Assembly: GCA_035295125.1 (NCBI GenBank)
Contig: DATGJP010000115.1
Location: 1 to 64,000, forward strand
Reading direction: 5' to 3'
DNA from: JAICMB01 sp035295125
GTDB lineage: Bacteria > Acidobacteriota > Terriglobia > Bryobacterales > Bryobacteraceae
Length of the DNA stretch: 64,000 nucleotides
In this document: positions 1 through 9,933 of the stretch, in pieces
Layout of the letters: each line of letters starts with the position of its first letter
How positions within the stretch are numbered: the stretch's first letter is position 1
The notes under the pieces: model-generated
Seen by the model: only the letters and a program-made list of their open reading frames with translations
The model's database searches: none
Told to the model about the DNA's origin: nothing
Made by a program: the position numbers and the translations under genes

Positions 1-418
1 GGGCAAATTTTGAAAAACTGGCCATAAAATGGTCCTTTGTAACAGGCTGGGGACGAAGAGGTGCCCATAAACCTCTCGTCCGCGGTTAAAAACATGCGCG
101 CAACTCCCTTTGTTTCAGGAGGGTGCGAGGATCTATAGTGACAGTAGGAACCCGGCCTCGATTTTGGGGCTGAGTGTCACTATTTTGTCACTACAGGCGG
201 TATAAAAGCAGTGAAAAGCAGGGGAATCAGGAGAAGGTCAAAATCCGTCTAAGCCGTTGGCTAGCAAGAGGATTTGTTGATTTGGTTCGGCTTGGGAGGA
301 GGGCCCGGAAAAGCTTTCAAGACCGCCGGTTTCAACCACTCACCCATTCCTCCGCTCACTATCTTAACCGATCCCGTCCGCTTTTCTGACGCGATGCTTA
401 GCAATACACTGGTTACGG
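1..418. other. Non-coding stretch before the first gene
   Basis: I see no convincing gene here. Short open frames in it have no recognisable domain and overlap each other. It holds an inverted repeat at 51-81. A TACACT hexamer at 405-410 could serve as a -10 box for the gene starting at 419; no good -35 box is visible. Confidence 0.5.
51..81. repeat. Inverted repeat (11-bp arms, one bulged A)
   Basis: The arm at 51-62 (GGACGAAGAGGT) pairs with the arm at 71-81 (ACCTCTCGTCC) if one A is bulged; the loop is 8 nt. No T-run follows on the + strand, so it does not look like a standard intrinsic terminator. It may close the transcript of a gene lying left of the window. Confidence 0.5.
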
Positions 419-1270
419 ATGCGCCCCACAACCCGACTAGCCACCTTCATCGCCGCTGCCGCCCTATGTCTTGGCAGCGGAAGCGAATATCAAAAATCCA
501 TCGAAGACTGGCGTGTGAAGCGCGAGCAACGCCTCAAGGCCGACGACGGATGGCTCACCGTCGCGGGACTGTTCTGGCTCAAAGAGGGCATCAATTCCGC
601 CGGCTCGGCGCCCGGCCGCGCCATTCGCTTACCCCGCGGACCCGCCTACTTCGGCGATTTCGAACTCCACCAGGGAAAGGTCGCATTTCACCCGGCGGAA
701 CGCCCGGGAGCATCCAGCGGCCTGCGTTCCGATGCCGACACCGGCGGCCCGGATATGATCAAGAACGATGACATGACCCTCTACGTCATCCGCCGCGACG
801 ACCGGTTCGGCATCCGGCTCAAGGACAAGCAGAGCGAGTACCGCCGCGAGTTCACCGGCCTGCACTGGTTCCCCGTCCGCGAACAATACCGCATCACCGC
901 CCACTGGACCGCGTACAACTCGCCCCATAAAATCAGCGTGCCCAACATCCTGGGCCAAACCGATCAGGAAGACAGTCCCGGTTATGCCAGTTTCACCCTG
1001 AACGGCGCCGAATACCGGCTGGACCCCGTCACCGAGGGCGACGAGCTCTTTTTCATATTCCGCGACCTGACGAGCGGCAAAGAAACGTACGGAGCGGGCC
1101 GGTTTCTATACGCGGACATGCCCCGCAATGGCGCCGTTCTCCTCGATTTCAACAAGGCGCAGAATCCACCGTGCGCGTTCACTCCCTACGCCACCTGTCC
1201 CCTTCCGCCGAAGCAGAATCGGCTGGCCGCGAAGATCGAGGCAGGCGAGTTGAACTACGGCCATCACTGA
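419..1270 (+). CDS. DUF1684 domain protein
   Basis: A 283-residue protein. The C-terminal half carries the hallmark DUF1684 pattern: a TSGKETYGAGRFLY stretch, then a V/L-LDFN-KAQNPPC motif and a C-PLPP-N-RL ending. Residues 1-20 are hydrophobic and could be an export signal, without a clear cleavage site. The biochemical role of DUF1684 is unknown. The ATG at 419 lies 8 nt after a TACACT hexamer and has no evident Shine-Dalgarno sequence, so a very short or absent leader is possible. A small Cys-containing gene follows after 2 nt and is probably co-transcribed. The family call is firm; function is not. Confidence 0.88.
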   Translation: MRPTTRLATFIAAAALCLGSGSEYQKSIEDWRVKREQRLKADDGWLTVAGLFWLKEGINSAGSAPGRAIRLPRGPAYFGDFELHQGKVAFHPAERPGASSGLRSDADTGGPDMIKNDDMTLYVIRRDDRFGIRLKDKQSEYRREFTGLHWFPVREQYRITAHWTAYNSPHKISVPNILGQTDQEDSPGYASFTLNGAEYRLDPVTEGDELFFIFRDLTSGKETYGAGRFLYADMPRNGAVLLDFNKAQNPPCAFTPYATCPLPPKQNRLAAKIEAGELNYGHH

Positions 1271-1272
1271 TC

Positions 1273-1452
1273 ATGGACCAGCGCGTCGGGCTCTGCATCA
1301 CTTGCCAGCACGTCCACGTCATACGATCCGATCGCGGTTCAATCTTTTATCGTTGCCGCCTGTCCGAGACGGACAAGCAGTACCCGAAGTACCCCCGGCT
1401 CCCGGTGCTCCAATGCAACGGATACACGCCTGCGCCATCTCCAAATTCTTGA
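1273..1452 (+). CDS. Small Cys-rich protein, hypothetical
   Basis: A 59-residue protein whose ATG follows the DUF1684 stop by 2 nt, so it is probably translationally coupled. It starts MDQRVGLCITCQHVHVI and has a CxxC pair near residues 8-11, then single Cys residues at about 26 and 45, the latter in LQCNGY. This spacing suggests a small metal-binding or redox peptide. It is soluble with no membrane segment. I do not know its function. The ordered Cys pattern and tight spacing argue for a real gene. Confidence 0.6.
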   Translation: MDQRVGLCITCQHVHVIRSDRGSIFYRCRLSETDKQYPKYPRLPVLQCNGYTPAPSPNS

Positions 1453-1514
1453 GAGAAATCCACTCTGTGATGCACTAAATAAGCAAAAGCGAATACGTCC
1501 CCTCCGAGACGTAT

Positions 1515-1543
1515 GGGGCAGGCAGACTGGCCCTGCCTGTCCC
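1515..1543. repeat. Palindromic repeat between converging genes
   Basis: GGGGCAGGC at 1515-1523 can pair with GCCTGTCCC at 1535-1543 (8 of 9 pairs). It ends right at the stop codon of the minus-strand gene beginning at 1544 and sits between two converging genes, so it could also terminate transcripts. The core resembles the GGACAGGC/GCCTGTCC palindrome at 38168-38188. Confidence 0.5.
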
Positions 1544-3522
1544 TCACGCTTTTCGCTTTCGCATTACTCCCCATAAAACCCAAAGCTCCAACCCAACGCC
1601 CAACGCGGTAAGTGCGGCCGAACGGTAGAGAATCGACGGCACAAACCGCAGCTCCACGGTATGATCGCCGGCAGGAACCGGTATCCCCCGAAACGCCGTG
1701 TCTCTGACTGTGATCGACGTCGCCCGTCCGTCAATTCGAGCCTCCCAACCCGGATAGTAGGAATCGGTCACCAGAAGTTCGGATGCGGCCGCCCCGTGGG
1801 ACAAAACGCGCACGTACCGGGGAGAATACGTCACGACGTCCACCCGGCCGTTCGGGAGGGAAAAGCGCGGCTGTACAGCCGGATTCTCGTAGAGGTCATA
1901 GCCCGCAATCGAGGCGACCTGCTTCATTCCCTGCACCTGCTTCCCGGCAACCGAAATCAGAACGCGATCGTTCATCAGTCCAACCATCGGCGACGAAGGA
2001 TTAACGACGGAATAACAAGTGCCCCACCGCTCGCCCGGCGAGAACGCCAGCCGCACCTGAATCACCCGTTCCAAGGCCAACGGATCGCAACCTCCCGCGG
2101 TCGGAATGCGGATCATCGGAGCGCTGTTCACCCATGCGAACGGCACACCTGGCAAGGTGTCGAATCGCGACGGCGGCACCGTCGACCCGGTCAGCTCGCG
2201 CAACGTGCCAATCAGTTCCCTGCTCCCATCCGCCGAATCCTGAGTAAAGCCTGGCTCGTCGGCGGTAGAAACCGAGTTCATCGGATGACCCGAGCTCACC
2301 ACCAACAGGTCGCAGGCGATCACGAGTCCAATCACGACCTGCCATCGCGTCCTTCGCACCAGCCGTTCCGCTCCTAACCCAGCTAGTACCGCAAGCCCCA
2401 ACGAAAACGCGCAGAAGAAAAACTCCGGATGGATTCCGATCCGCACACTCACCGGTAGCGTCGCCAGAAAAACGCGCCCGGCAAGTGTCGTGTCGCCCAG
2501 CATGGCGATGGTCGCGAGCCCCGTCAAAACGCCGAACACGCGCGACCACAAATCAGCCTTCCAGGCTACGGTCGCGACCGCAAGCACCAGCCCCAACAGA
2601 CTGGAATAGAGGTACAGAAATGTCAGATCTCCCGGCCCGTGAAATTTCAAGACGTCGAAAACAGACCAGTAATTCGGCATGATCAACGACAGCAGCGCGC
2701 CCGGATGGATACCTCCACCGCTCTGCAGCCACTCCGAGCGGTATTTCGCCACGCTATGCTGGACCAGTTCCGCGCTCGGGATAAACTGAATTGCCGAAAG
2801 CAGCAACGCCCACGCACCGCCGATCGCCACCGCGCCAATGCTTGGCCAACGGCCGGCACGGAACACGCAAAGGACCACCGCCAGGGCAAAAGCCGAAGCA
2901 AACGCCGCCACCGCGACCTGCGGCAAGCCCGCCAGCACACTCATCGCGAGCGCGCCCGCTAACGCGCCCACCCACCCCCATCGCACGTTCGAACGCAACT
3001 CCACCACGCATAGCCATATCAGGGGCAGCCACGACGCTCCGTGCATCGCGCCCATATGCTCACCCTGCGACGCGAAGAAACAGCCCAGCTCGTACATCGT
3101 TCCGGCGATCCATGCCGCCGCGGGCCGGGCGCCCAGCCGTCGCAGGAGTGCGTATGTACAGATTCCGGCGAAAACCACTTGCAACACCACTGCGATGGCG
3201 AGCAATCGCGGCAGCAGAACGGTTCCGAGCCACGCTCCCGCCAGCGTCGCTGCCAAAACCGGAGGATAGAAGAATGCGGCCTGGATATTCGCATAGATCG
3301 GATAGCCGCAATACGTATACGGATCCCACAGAGGAAATTCGCCGCGCCGGAACGAGTCAGACGCAAAGGTGGCCAGCGGCAAGTGAACCGTGCGGAAATC
3401 CCACGGAAACATGTGCCCCGGATAGAACAGCACCTGCCGGTGGAACGCCGCGGCTTCGATCAGCAGCGCGGCGCAATAAATCAATCGGCTTCTGGCCACA
3501 GTGAGGTTCGAGTTGAGAACAC
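1544..3522 (-). CDS. YfhO-like multi-pass membrane protein
   Basis: A polytopic inner-membrane protein of about 660 residues. The N-terminal two thirds are a series of hydrophobic helices, with an early FPWDFRT..LPLATFASDSFRRGEFPLW-type loop typical of YfhO / membrane glycosyltransferase-like proteins. The soluble C-terminal part has the YfhO marks YYPGWEARIDG and PAGDHTVELRFVP. In Firmicutes YfhO acts in glycosylation of wall polymers; a role in glycan transfer here is inference. The frame is open back to an ATG at 3586, which would overlap the divergent phosphatase gene. I prefer the GTG at 3522; a GTG at 3499 just before the first helix is equally possible. None has a good ribosome site. 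Confidence 0.8.
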
Positions 3523-3564
3523 GATAGCATGCATTCCGTTTCGCTATACTTGAGCCGCTGAAAG

Positions 3565-4677
3565 ATGCCTGGCTCCATACAAACATTCTGGCGACGGGTC
3601 AGCGACGGGATCGCGGTGAACCAGTTATGGGCACAGTTCCGCGCTGAAGCCCGTGAAAGCTACACCTTCTACTCCAAGGAAGTCGACTTTGCGCGCGCGG
3701 AGGGCGAGTCCGGAGGCAAACGGTTTTGGCGCATCGCGCAAGCCCTCTTCTGGGCGCTGATGATGAAGCTTTCGCCCGGCCGGCGGGTGCTCTTCATGGT
3801 GGCGCTGGTGCTTCTGGTGCTTCCCGGTTTTCGCATCCAGCGCGGCGATTTCTATTTCGAGATGGACAACCTTTCGTTCTTCGGGGGCATCGTGATGCTG
3901 ATCCTGCTGGCCCTCGAACTTGCCGATCGTGTGGCGATGAAGCGCGACCTGGAAATCGCCCGCGAAATCCAAGGTTGGCTGATGCCGTCTTCGGCGCCGC
4001 AGATCCCAGGAGTGGATATCGCCTTCGCTACGCGTCCCGCCAATACCGTGGCTGGCGATTACTATGACGCCTTTTTCCGCCCTGGAGCGGAAGGAGAACG
4101 CCTCCTGTTGGTGGTGGCCGACGTCGCCGGCAAGAGCATGCCCGCCGCATTGCTGATGGCGACCTTGCAGGCGAGCCTCCGGACGCTAGCGGCGATACCC
4201 TCAACACTGCCAGAACTGGCCACCCGCCTGAATCAATACGCCTGCGCGCAGAGTATGGCCGGGCAGCGTTTCACAACCGCTTTTCTGGCCGAGTTGGAGA
4301 CCGCTACCGGTCAGATGATCTACGTCAACGCGGGTCACAACTGGCCGCTGCTGCGACACGGCACCGGGGTCCTGGAGCGCCTCGAAGCCGGAGGGCTGCC
4401 GTTCGGCATCAAGCCCGACGCCAAGTACGACAGTGGAACGACTCAGCTCGGCGCGGGCGACCTGTTACTCATCTTTACCGACGGACTGGTGGAAGCGGAA
4501 AACGAGAAACAGGACGAATACGGCGAACCTCGCCTGCTCAACAGCTTTAACACCGCCCTCGGTGGAACGGCATCCGATGCTCTGAAGCGCATCATGACCG
4601 CCGTCGACGGTTTCGTTGGCCCGACCCGGCAGCACGACGACATCACCTGCCTCGTCCTCCGCACATACGCCGCTTAA
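3565..4677 (+). CDS. Membrane-anchored SpoIIE/PP2C-type Ser phosphatase
   Basis: A 370-residue protein. Two hydrophobic helices at about residues 70-87 and 98-116 precede a coiled linker and a SpoIIE-type PP2C domain (about 150-368). Metal-binding motifs are visible: AGDYYDAF, VVADVAGKSMPAALLMA, NAGHNWPLL, IFTDGLVEAEN and the final DDITCLVL. Such enzymes dephosphorylate anti-sigma-factor antagonists in partner-switching pathways. No RsbV- or RsbW-like gene is adjacent, so the partner is unknown. A TATACT hexamer at 3545-3550 lies 14 nt before the ATG. A paralogue of similar design sits at 59021-60043. Confidence 0.92.
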   Translation: MPGSIQTFWRRVSDGIAVNQLWAQFRAEARESYTFYSKEVDFARAEGESGGKRFWRIAQALFWALMMKLSPGRRVLFMVALVLLVLPGFRIQRGDFYFEMDNLSFFGGIVMLILLALELADRVAMKRDLEIAREIQGWLMPSSAPQIPGVDIAFATRPANTVAGDYYDAFFRPGAEGERLLLVVADVAGKSMPAALLMATLQASLRTLAAIPSTLPELATRLNQYACAQSMAGQRFTTAFLAELETATGQMIYVNAGHNWPLLRHGTGVLERLEAGGLPFGIKPDAKYDSGTTQLGAGDLLLIFTDGLVEAENEKQDEYGEPRLLNSFNTALGGTASDALKRIMTAVDGFVGPTRQHDDITCLVLRTYAA

Positions 4678-5002
4678 ACGTTCGCCTGAATATCACTCGG
4701 TTTTCGGTGCGGAGGATGTGGAAGGGTGGTGAAGGCGTTCAGCCTGCCGTTGGACCTTTGATAACCTGCGCGACATGTTACAGCGCGCCAGCCTACTGCC
4801 AAAAAGGCCTGGATATACCGTCGGTAGAGTATATGACTCCGTCCGTGGAATTGTTAATCTTCATTGTCGTAACGGTGCACGGACTAACTCACGGCGGGAG
4901 TCCCCCCGTTTCTCACCGCCGTGCGTATCCGGAGCGCTTGTGGCAGTCGCTTCTGCCTTCCACCCCACTCTAAGAAGCGCGGAAGCGTCTGCCACCGTAG
5001 TC
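4678..5002. other. Intergenic gap with a repeat remnant
   Basis: No gene seen. Positions about 4715-4760 resemble the head of the dispersed repeat family described at 25249 (a TGTGGAAGGGTG core followed by a GCC.TTGGAC-like stretch). The rest is featureless to me. Confidence 0.4.
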
Positions 5003-8000
5003 CTACTTCCAAGTCGGAAGCCGACCCGGAGTCGCCGGAGCGCCGGCCGCATCCAACTGCTTCTCCAGTGCCCGAATATCGGTGTCGATCAGTTTGCGAA
5101 GCTTCGGAAGCTCGACGCCCAACTCCTCGGACGCGATTTGATAATCCTCCATTGCAACCTTCGTCGGGCGTCCAGTGGTCTGGCGCAGCGAACTCGCCAT
5201 CCATTGCACACGCTCCGAAATCGACTCAGGGGTCGCTTCCTGGCGTGCGCGCAATGCAGCATCTCCACGTAAAGCGCGGGTGATTTCACCAAGCCGCTTC
5301 TCGACCCCGCGCGCGTCTTCGCGCAGTTTCGGCGACAGACTCGGCGTGGCGTCAATCGCGCGTACAATGGCGTCCAACCGCGTATGTGCTTCGGTCGCAT
5401 TTTCATCGGCGCCGTTCACGGCCTTTTGAAGACGAGCGACTTTCTCCTGAAATTCGGCGAGTGCAACCCGGTCCTCGCGGCTGGAGACACCTTCCGCGAC
5501 GACTTCAAAGGTTTGTGAGCCAGGCAGCGGCGTCAGCACGCCGTCGACCCGCTTCGCAAATGTCACGGTGTATTTGCCGGGTACTACCAGCGGGCCGGTA
5601 GGCCGGCGGAAGAAGCCCTCACCTTCGTCACCGCCTCCCTCACCGCCTCCGCCGCCCGCGCCTCGGCCGGCTCCGCCTCGACCGCCGGCCGGAGCAGCAG
5701 CCGGAACCACGGGGGCCGGGCCCCGTAAATCCCAAGCCACGCGATTGAATCCGCGAGCGGTTGTGCCGTCAAACCGGCGGACCACCTTGCCGGATGCGTC
5801 GGCAACCGACACGACAATCGCGGGAGCTTCTTCCTCCGCCTCGGCGCGGAGTTCTTCGGGAGTCGGATATGGCGCCGTCTCGCCCTTTCGCGACGCCTCA
5901 CGCTCGCGCTGTTGCCTGAGCTGGCGTTTCGTCCGCAACGCATCCTTCAGATAATAGGTAATCTCCGCGCCAAACGGTGGATTCGGAGCCGTGAAGAATG
6001 CCTCGCCCTGGAAGCCCTTGCCCTGCGATCCCAGTGGATTCGCGGGCAGATACGACAGAGCATTTCTCACCGGAAACAGCGCGCTATCTTCCTTCAGCTT
6101 CTCCGCCGTGATGCTGCGCAGGGGCGTATAGTCGTCCAGAATATAAATGCCTCGACCGAACGTTCCGACAACGAGGTCGTTTTGCTGCTTCTGAATCACC
6201 AGGTCGCGCACCTGGATGGTCGGGAGACCACCGCCGAGCTTGATCCACTTCTCTCCGCCGATCGTCGTGAAGTAAAGGCCAAACTCTGTCCCGGCGAAGA
6301 GCAGCTTGGGATTCACCGGATCTTCGGCCAGCGCGTAAACGCCGCCCGTCTCGGGCAGGTTCCCCGCGATATTGACCCACGCCTTGCCCCGGTCGGTGCT
6401 CTTCATGATGTACGGCTTAAAGTCGCCGTTCTGGTGATTCTCAAACGCTACATACACCGTCCCGGGATCGCTCTGCGACGCGACGATGCGCTGCACGTAG
6501 GCATCGGATGGCACGCCGTCGATCTTGTCGATCTTGCGCCAGGTCTTACCGCCGTCCTCGGTCACCTGCACCAGGCCGTCATCGGTACCGGTGTAAATCA
6601 GGCCTTCCTGCTTCGGAGATTCGGCGATGGCCGAGATGTTGCCGTAAAAAGCCGTGGATACGTTCTTCTGAATCGCGTCGGCGCCCCAAACCTTGCCCAT
6701 CACGGGAAGCTTGTTGCGATCGAGTTGCCGGGTCAGATCGGGACTCACCGCGCGCCAGCTATCGCCGCGGTCATCGCTGCGATAAAGCCGCTGCGCCCCG
6801 AAGTAAAGCCGCGTGTTAGAGTGCGGGCTGATGATGACGGGCGTATCCCAGTTCCAGCGCATCGGCGGATCGTCCTTCGCCGGCTGCGGCTGAATTCCGA
6901 CGCTTTCCCCAGTCCTGCGGTCGAAACGAACCATGCCGCCGTTTTGCATGTTGGCGTAGATCGTGTTCGGGTCTTTGGGATCCACCCGCGAATAGAATCC
7001 GTCTCCGCCGTGCGTCACGAAACAATCCGTGTTCATGATACCCGCGGCATTTTTCGTACGCGTCGGACAGCCGAAACTGAAGTTGTCCTGGGTGCCGCCG
7101 TACACGTTGTAAAACGGTCCCGACTCGTCGACGTCTATGTCATAAAACTGCGGAATCGGGAGGTTGGCCTTGAAAATCCAGTTCTCGCCTTTGTCGAAAG
7201 TTTCGTACACACCGCCATCACAGCCGACGAGATAGCGGCTGTTGTTCTTGGGATCAACCCAGATCTCGTGATTGTCGACGTGCTTGTTGCGGGTCGGAAG
7301 CTGTCCCAGCGTTCGTCCGCCATCGTTCGAAACGCTGATGTTGACGTTCATGATGTAGACCCGGTTCGGGTCCACGGGATCGACCACCACGTGCGCGTAA
7401 TACTGCCCCTGCGTGTCGGAGCTGTTGCGCTTCTCCCATGTGATGCCGCCGTCGTCCGAGCGATACAAGCCGCCCCGGCCTTCGCCGGCCTCTACCTGTG
7501 CGTAAATGATGCTCGGGTTCGACGGCGCATACGCCAGGCCGATGCGACCGAGCTCGCCTGTAGGCAACCCGCCGGCGACCTTCGTCCAGGTCTTGCCGGC
7601 ATCCGCCGACCGCCACAGGGCGCTTTCGGGACCACCGTGGATCAACGTGTAGTACCTGCGCTGGCGCTGATGCGTCGCGGCCAGAAGGACGTCTGGATTG
7701 CGCTGGTCGAGCATAACTTCCGTAACGCCGGTGTACTCGCCGACCTTGATCAGGCTCGTCCAGGTCTTGCCGCCATCAGTTGTTTTGTACAAACCGCGAT
7801 CGCCGCCGCCCTTCCAAAGCGGGCCCGGCGCAGCTACGTAAACGACGTTGGAATCGCGCGGGTCAATCACAATCCGCGCGATGTGCTCGGATTTGCGCAA
7901 TCCTACGTTGTGCCAGGTCTTACCGCCGTCTTCGCTCTTGTAAACGCCGTCACCGTACGAGACGCTCCGCTGGTTGTTGTTCTCGCCCGTGCCGACCCAC

Positions 8001-8326
8001 ACGATTTCGGGATTCTTCGGATCGATCAACACGGTTCCGATGGAGTATGAACCCTGGGTGTCGAATACCGGTGTCCAGGATGTCCCGTCATTGACTGTTT
8101 TCCAAAGACCACCGGAAGCAGCGGCAACAAAGTAGCGATTTGAATCCTGCGGGTCGAATGCAAAACCCACCACACGGCCAGACGTAAACGCCGGGCCAAT
8201 ACTCCGGAACCGCAAGCCATTAAACGCGGCGGAACTCATCGGATCGTCCGACCGCCGGTTCTCTTGCTCATCCTGCTGTGCCATGACAGCGAGAGGGATA
8301 CACAGTAACAGCGATAAGAGCCTCAT
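5003..8326 (-). CDS. Secreted sortilin/VPS10-like BNR-repeat protein
   Basis: A 1107-residue protein starting at the ATG at 8326, which gives a clean signal peptide (MRLLSLLLCIPLAVMAQ). Upstream in-frame codons add a non-signal-like extension. At least eight Asp-box (BNR) motifs follow, e.g. SEDGGKTW, TTDGGKTW, SADAGKTW, SDDGGITW and TEDGGKTW, the mark of a VPS10/sortilin-like ten-bladed propeller. A Gly/Ala/Glu-rich linker lies at about residues 895-925, followed by a beta-type and then a helical C-terminal region. Close relatives are common in Acidobacteria and are often labelled glycosyl hydrolase without proof. The protein is probably exported. No catalytic residues can be assigned. Confidence 0.88.
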   Translation of the reverse strand: MRLLSLLLCIPLAVMAQQDEQENRRSDDPMSSAAFNGLRFRSIGPAFTSGRVVGFAFDPQDSNRYFVAAASGGLWKTVNDGTSWTPVFDTQGSYSIGTVLIDPKNPEIVWVGTGENNNQRSVSYGDGVYKSEDGGKTWHNVGLRKSEHIARIVIDPRDSNVVYVAAPGPLWKGGGDRGLYKTTDGGKTWTSLIKVGEYTGVTEVMLDQRNPDVLLAATHQRQRRYYTLIHGGPESALWRSADAGKTWTKVAGGLPTGELGRIGLAYAPSNPSIIYAQVEAGEGRGGLYRSDDGGITWEKRNSSDTQGQYYAHVVVDPVDPNRVYIMNVNISVSNDGGRTLGQLPTRNKHVDNHEIWVDPKNNSRYLVGCDGGVYETFDKGENWIFKANLPIPQFYDIDVDESGPFYNVYGGTQDNFSFGCPTRTKNAAGIMNTDCFVTHGGDGFYSRVDPKDPNTIYANMQNGGMVRFDRRTGESVGIQPQPAKDDPPMRWNWDTPVIISPHSNTRLYFGAQRLYRSDDRGDSWRAVSPDLTRQLDRNKLPVMGKVWGADAIQKNVSTAFYGNISAIAESPKQEGLIYTGTDDGLVQVTEDGGKTWRKIDKIDGVPSDAYVQRIVASQSDPGTVYVAFENHQNGDFKPYIMKSTDRGKAWVNIAGNLPETGGVYALAEDPVNPKLLFAGTEFGLYFTTIGGEKWIKLGGGLPTIQVRDLVIQKQQNDLVVGTFGRGIYILDDYTPLRSITAEKLKEDSALFPVRNALSYLPANPLGSQGKGFQGEAFFTAPNPPFGAEITYYLKDALRTKRQLRQQREREASRKGETAPYPTPEELRAEAEEEAPAIVVSVADASGKVVRRFDGTTARGFNRVAWDLRGPAPVVPAAAPAGGRGGAGRGAGGGGGEGGGDEGEGFFRRPTGPLVVPGKYTVTFAKRVDGVLTPLPGSQTFEVVAEGVSSREDRVALAEFQEKVARLQKAVNGADENATEAHTRLDAIVRAIDATPSLSPKLREDARGVEKRLGEITRALRGDAALRARQEATPESISERVQWMASSLRQTTGRPTKVAMEDYQIASEELGVELPKLRKLIDTDIRALEKQLDAAGAPATPGRLPTWK

Positions 8327-8436
8327 TTCTCGGGAGTATATCGCAGGTGAGTAAGGTGCGTTGGAGCCGCAGGCAGGGGAAGGTCCCAATCCGAAGGAAG
8401 TGCGAAGGGTCGATTTATCGAGCCAGAGCCAAATTC

Positions 8437-8631
8437 ATGCGAAAGCGACTACTCTTCTCAGTGGTATTTGCTGCGGCCGGTCTTCTTGGAGGGCCAACGG
8501 TCGGCAATGCTTTAGGGATCGCCCTTCCGGTTGCGCTGATCGGAACTGCTATAGCGGGAATCATGATCGGATGCGTGGTTAGCGTCCTTGTCGACGTCAT
8601 GACTGGCAACACCGGCCAGTCCAATAACTGA
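8437..8631 (+). CDS. Small membrane protein, hypothetical
   Basis: A 64-residue protein beginning MRKRLLFSVVFAAAGLLGG. Two hydrophobic stretches (about 4-20 and 27-54) leave a short polar tail. An in-frame start at 8347 would add 30 basic, unstructured residues and is less likely. No family recognised. The ribosome site is weak, and the gene stands alone between a minus-strand gene and a repeat-bearing gap. Confidence 0.45.
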   Translation: MRKRLLFSVVFAAAGLLGGPTVGNALGIALPVALIGTAIAGIMIGCVVSVLVDVMTGNTGQSNN

Positions 8632-8762
8632 TTTCTCATTACGTTCGTACCACTTTACCTATCGGCGGTAAGGTCTTAAGCCGTTAGAGCTAAGGTGACA
8701 GCCCGTGTTTTGGATTCCGGTGGAAGGGTAGCGGGAACGGCGAGTTTGATTGAGCCTGTGAT

Positions 8763-8797
8763 GCAGGCTGTTAGCCTGCGGCGGGTTGTTAACCCGC
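8763..8797. repeat. Twin hairpins with identical GTT loops
   Basis: Two perfect 7-bp hairpins lie side by side: GCAGGCT-GTT-AGCCTGC (8763-8779) and GCGGGTT-GTT-AACCCGC (8781-8797). They sit in the 281-bp gap between the small membrane gene and the converging isomerase gene. A TGGAAGGGT stretch at about 8721 resembles the head of the dispersed repeat family. The pair may end transcripts from one or both sides, or be a REP-type element. Confidence 0.6.
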
Positions 8798-8912
8798 TCG
8801 CCCGTAACTGTGAACAAGCAACAAGGACGCCATCCCGCATCACAGACATTCGGACCACTAAGTTTAGTTGAAACTAAGTGGCATTGGACTTTCAGCCGGC
8901 CTTTGGAGTTCA

Positions 8913-9869
8913 TCAGTCCGGGACGTACTGCCTCAAATATCTATGCCCCATCTTGAACCCCAAAGCATACTCCGGCGAAAAATCCGGCCCGGGACGGTTG
9001 GGCGAACCGTAAAGCGGGTCCTCATGCTCGAGGCTCATGGCCCCCTGGTATCCCGCACGCTGCAGCACGGTAAAGAACGCTGCCCAATCGATCGATCCTA
9101 AACCCGGCAGCCGGTACACCCACCACTGCGCCCGGTTCACCGGATTAATCCCGACACGCCGTAGAACATCCCACCGGACCTCCGTGTCTTTGAGATGCAC
9201 GTCGAAGATCTTATCCACAAAATCGCGCGCGGTCTGGATCGGGTCCATCATCTGCCACACGAGGTGCGACGGATCATACTGCAACCCCACGTACGGCGAG
9301 TCACCAAAACCTTTAAATAATGCCTCGAAACCCGCGGGACTAATGGCGATGTTCGCGCCGCCGGGATACGGCTCCCAGAGGATACGAACATGATTCGCCT
9401 CGCAGGCCTTGAAGTACCGCTCGTTATAGACCCGAACGATATCGTCCACCTGCTTCTCAAACGGCTTGTCCGCATCCTTACCCGAGGAAGTCCCAATGTA
9501 TGGAACACCGAGCCTGCCCGCCAGCTCAATCAACTTCACGAAATAGTCGTTCTCGTCCTGGCGCTTCGCCAGGTCGGGATTGATGTGATTCTGCGAAGCC
9601 TGAAACGCCGAGACGTGCATCTGCTCGCGCGCCAGCGTCTGCTTGATCCCGTCGATCTGGGAATCGGTCAGCGTGGTCGGATCGAGCGATGACCGTCGGC
9701 CGGCGCCCAGAATCATGTTCGTGAACCCCTCTTCACGAGCGAAGCGGACGTTCGATTCGGTGAACGGGCCCAAAATGCCGAGGCGCGGCTTCCATTCCAC
9801 CTGCCGCGGACGTTGTTGTGCCTGCGCCGCCGCCACGAGGACACCACCGACAAGGGTGCGTCTGGTCAT
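8913..9869 (-). CDS. Sugar-phosphate isomerase/epimerase-like TIM-barrel protein, exported
   Basis: A 318-residue protein of the xylose-isomerase-like TIM-barrel family. Likely metal ligands lie in ILWEPYPGG, QYDPSHLVWQ, DVHLKDTEVRW and SLEHEDPLYG, in the expected order. The chosen ATG at 9869 gives MTRRTLVGGVLVAAAQAQQ, a twin-Arg-style export signal. The frame extends 17 codons further but without sense as a signal. The substrate is unknown, probably a sugar or inositol derivative. The gene is divergent from the giant SBBP/BACON gene, with about 64 bp between the starts. A second, only distantly similar TIM-barrel protein is at 39129-39959. Confidence 0.85.
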   Translation of the reverse strand: MTRRTLVGGVLVAAAQAQQRPRQVEWKPRLGILGPFTESNVRFAREEGFTNMILGAGRRSSLDPTTLTDSQIDGIKQTLAREQMHVSAFQASQNHINPDLAKRQDENDYFVKLIELAGRLGVPYIGTSSGKDADKPFEKQVDDIVRVYNERYFKACEANHVRILWEPYPGGANIAISPAGFEALFKGFGDSPYVGLQYDPSHLVWQMMDPIQTARDFVDKIFDVHLKDTEVRWDVLRRVGINPVNRAQWWVYRLPGLGSIDWAAFFTVLQRAGYQGAMSLEHEDPLYGSPNRPGPDFSPEYALGFKMGHRYLRQYVPD

Positions 9870-9933
9870 ATGCGTTCCAAAATAGCAATTTTGTAAAGCG
9901 AGAGAACGTCGCGCGCGCAAGCACTACATACCT

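Noticed and set aside
5912..8050. A 712-codon open frame on the + strand
   Set aside because: It lies fully antisense to the BNR-repeat gene, which has clear domains and a signal peptide. The antisense product has no domain; long antisense frames are expected in G+C-rich genes with strong codon bias.
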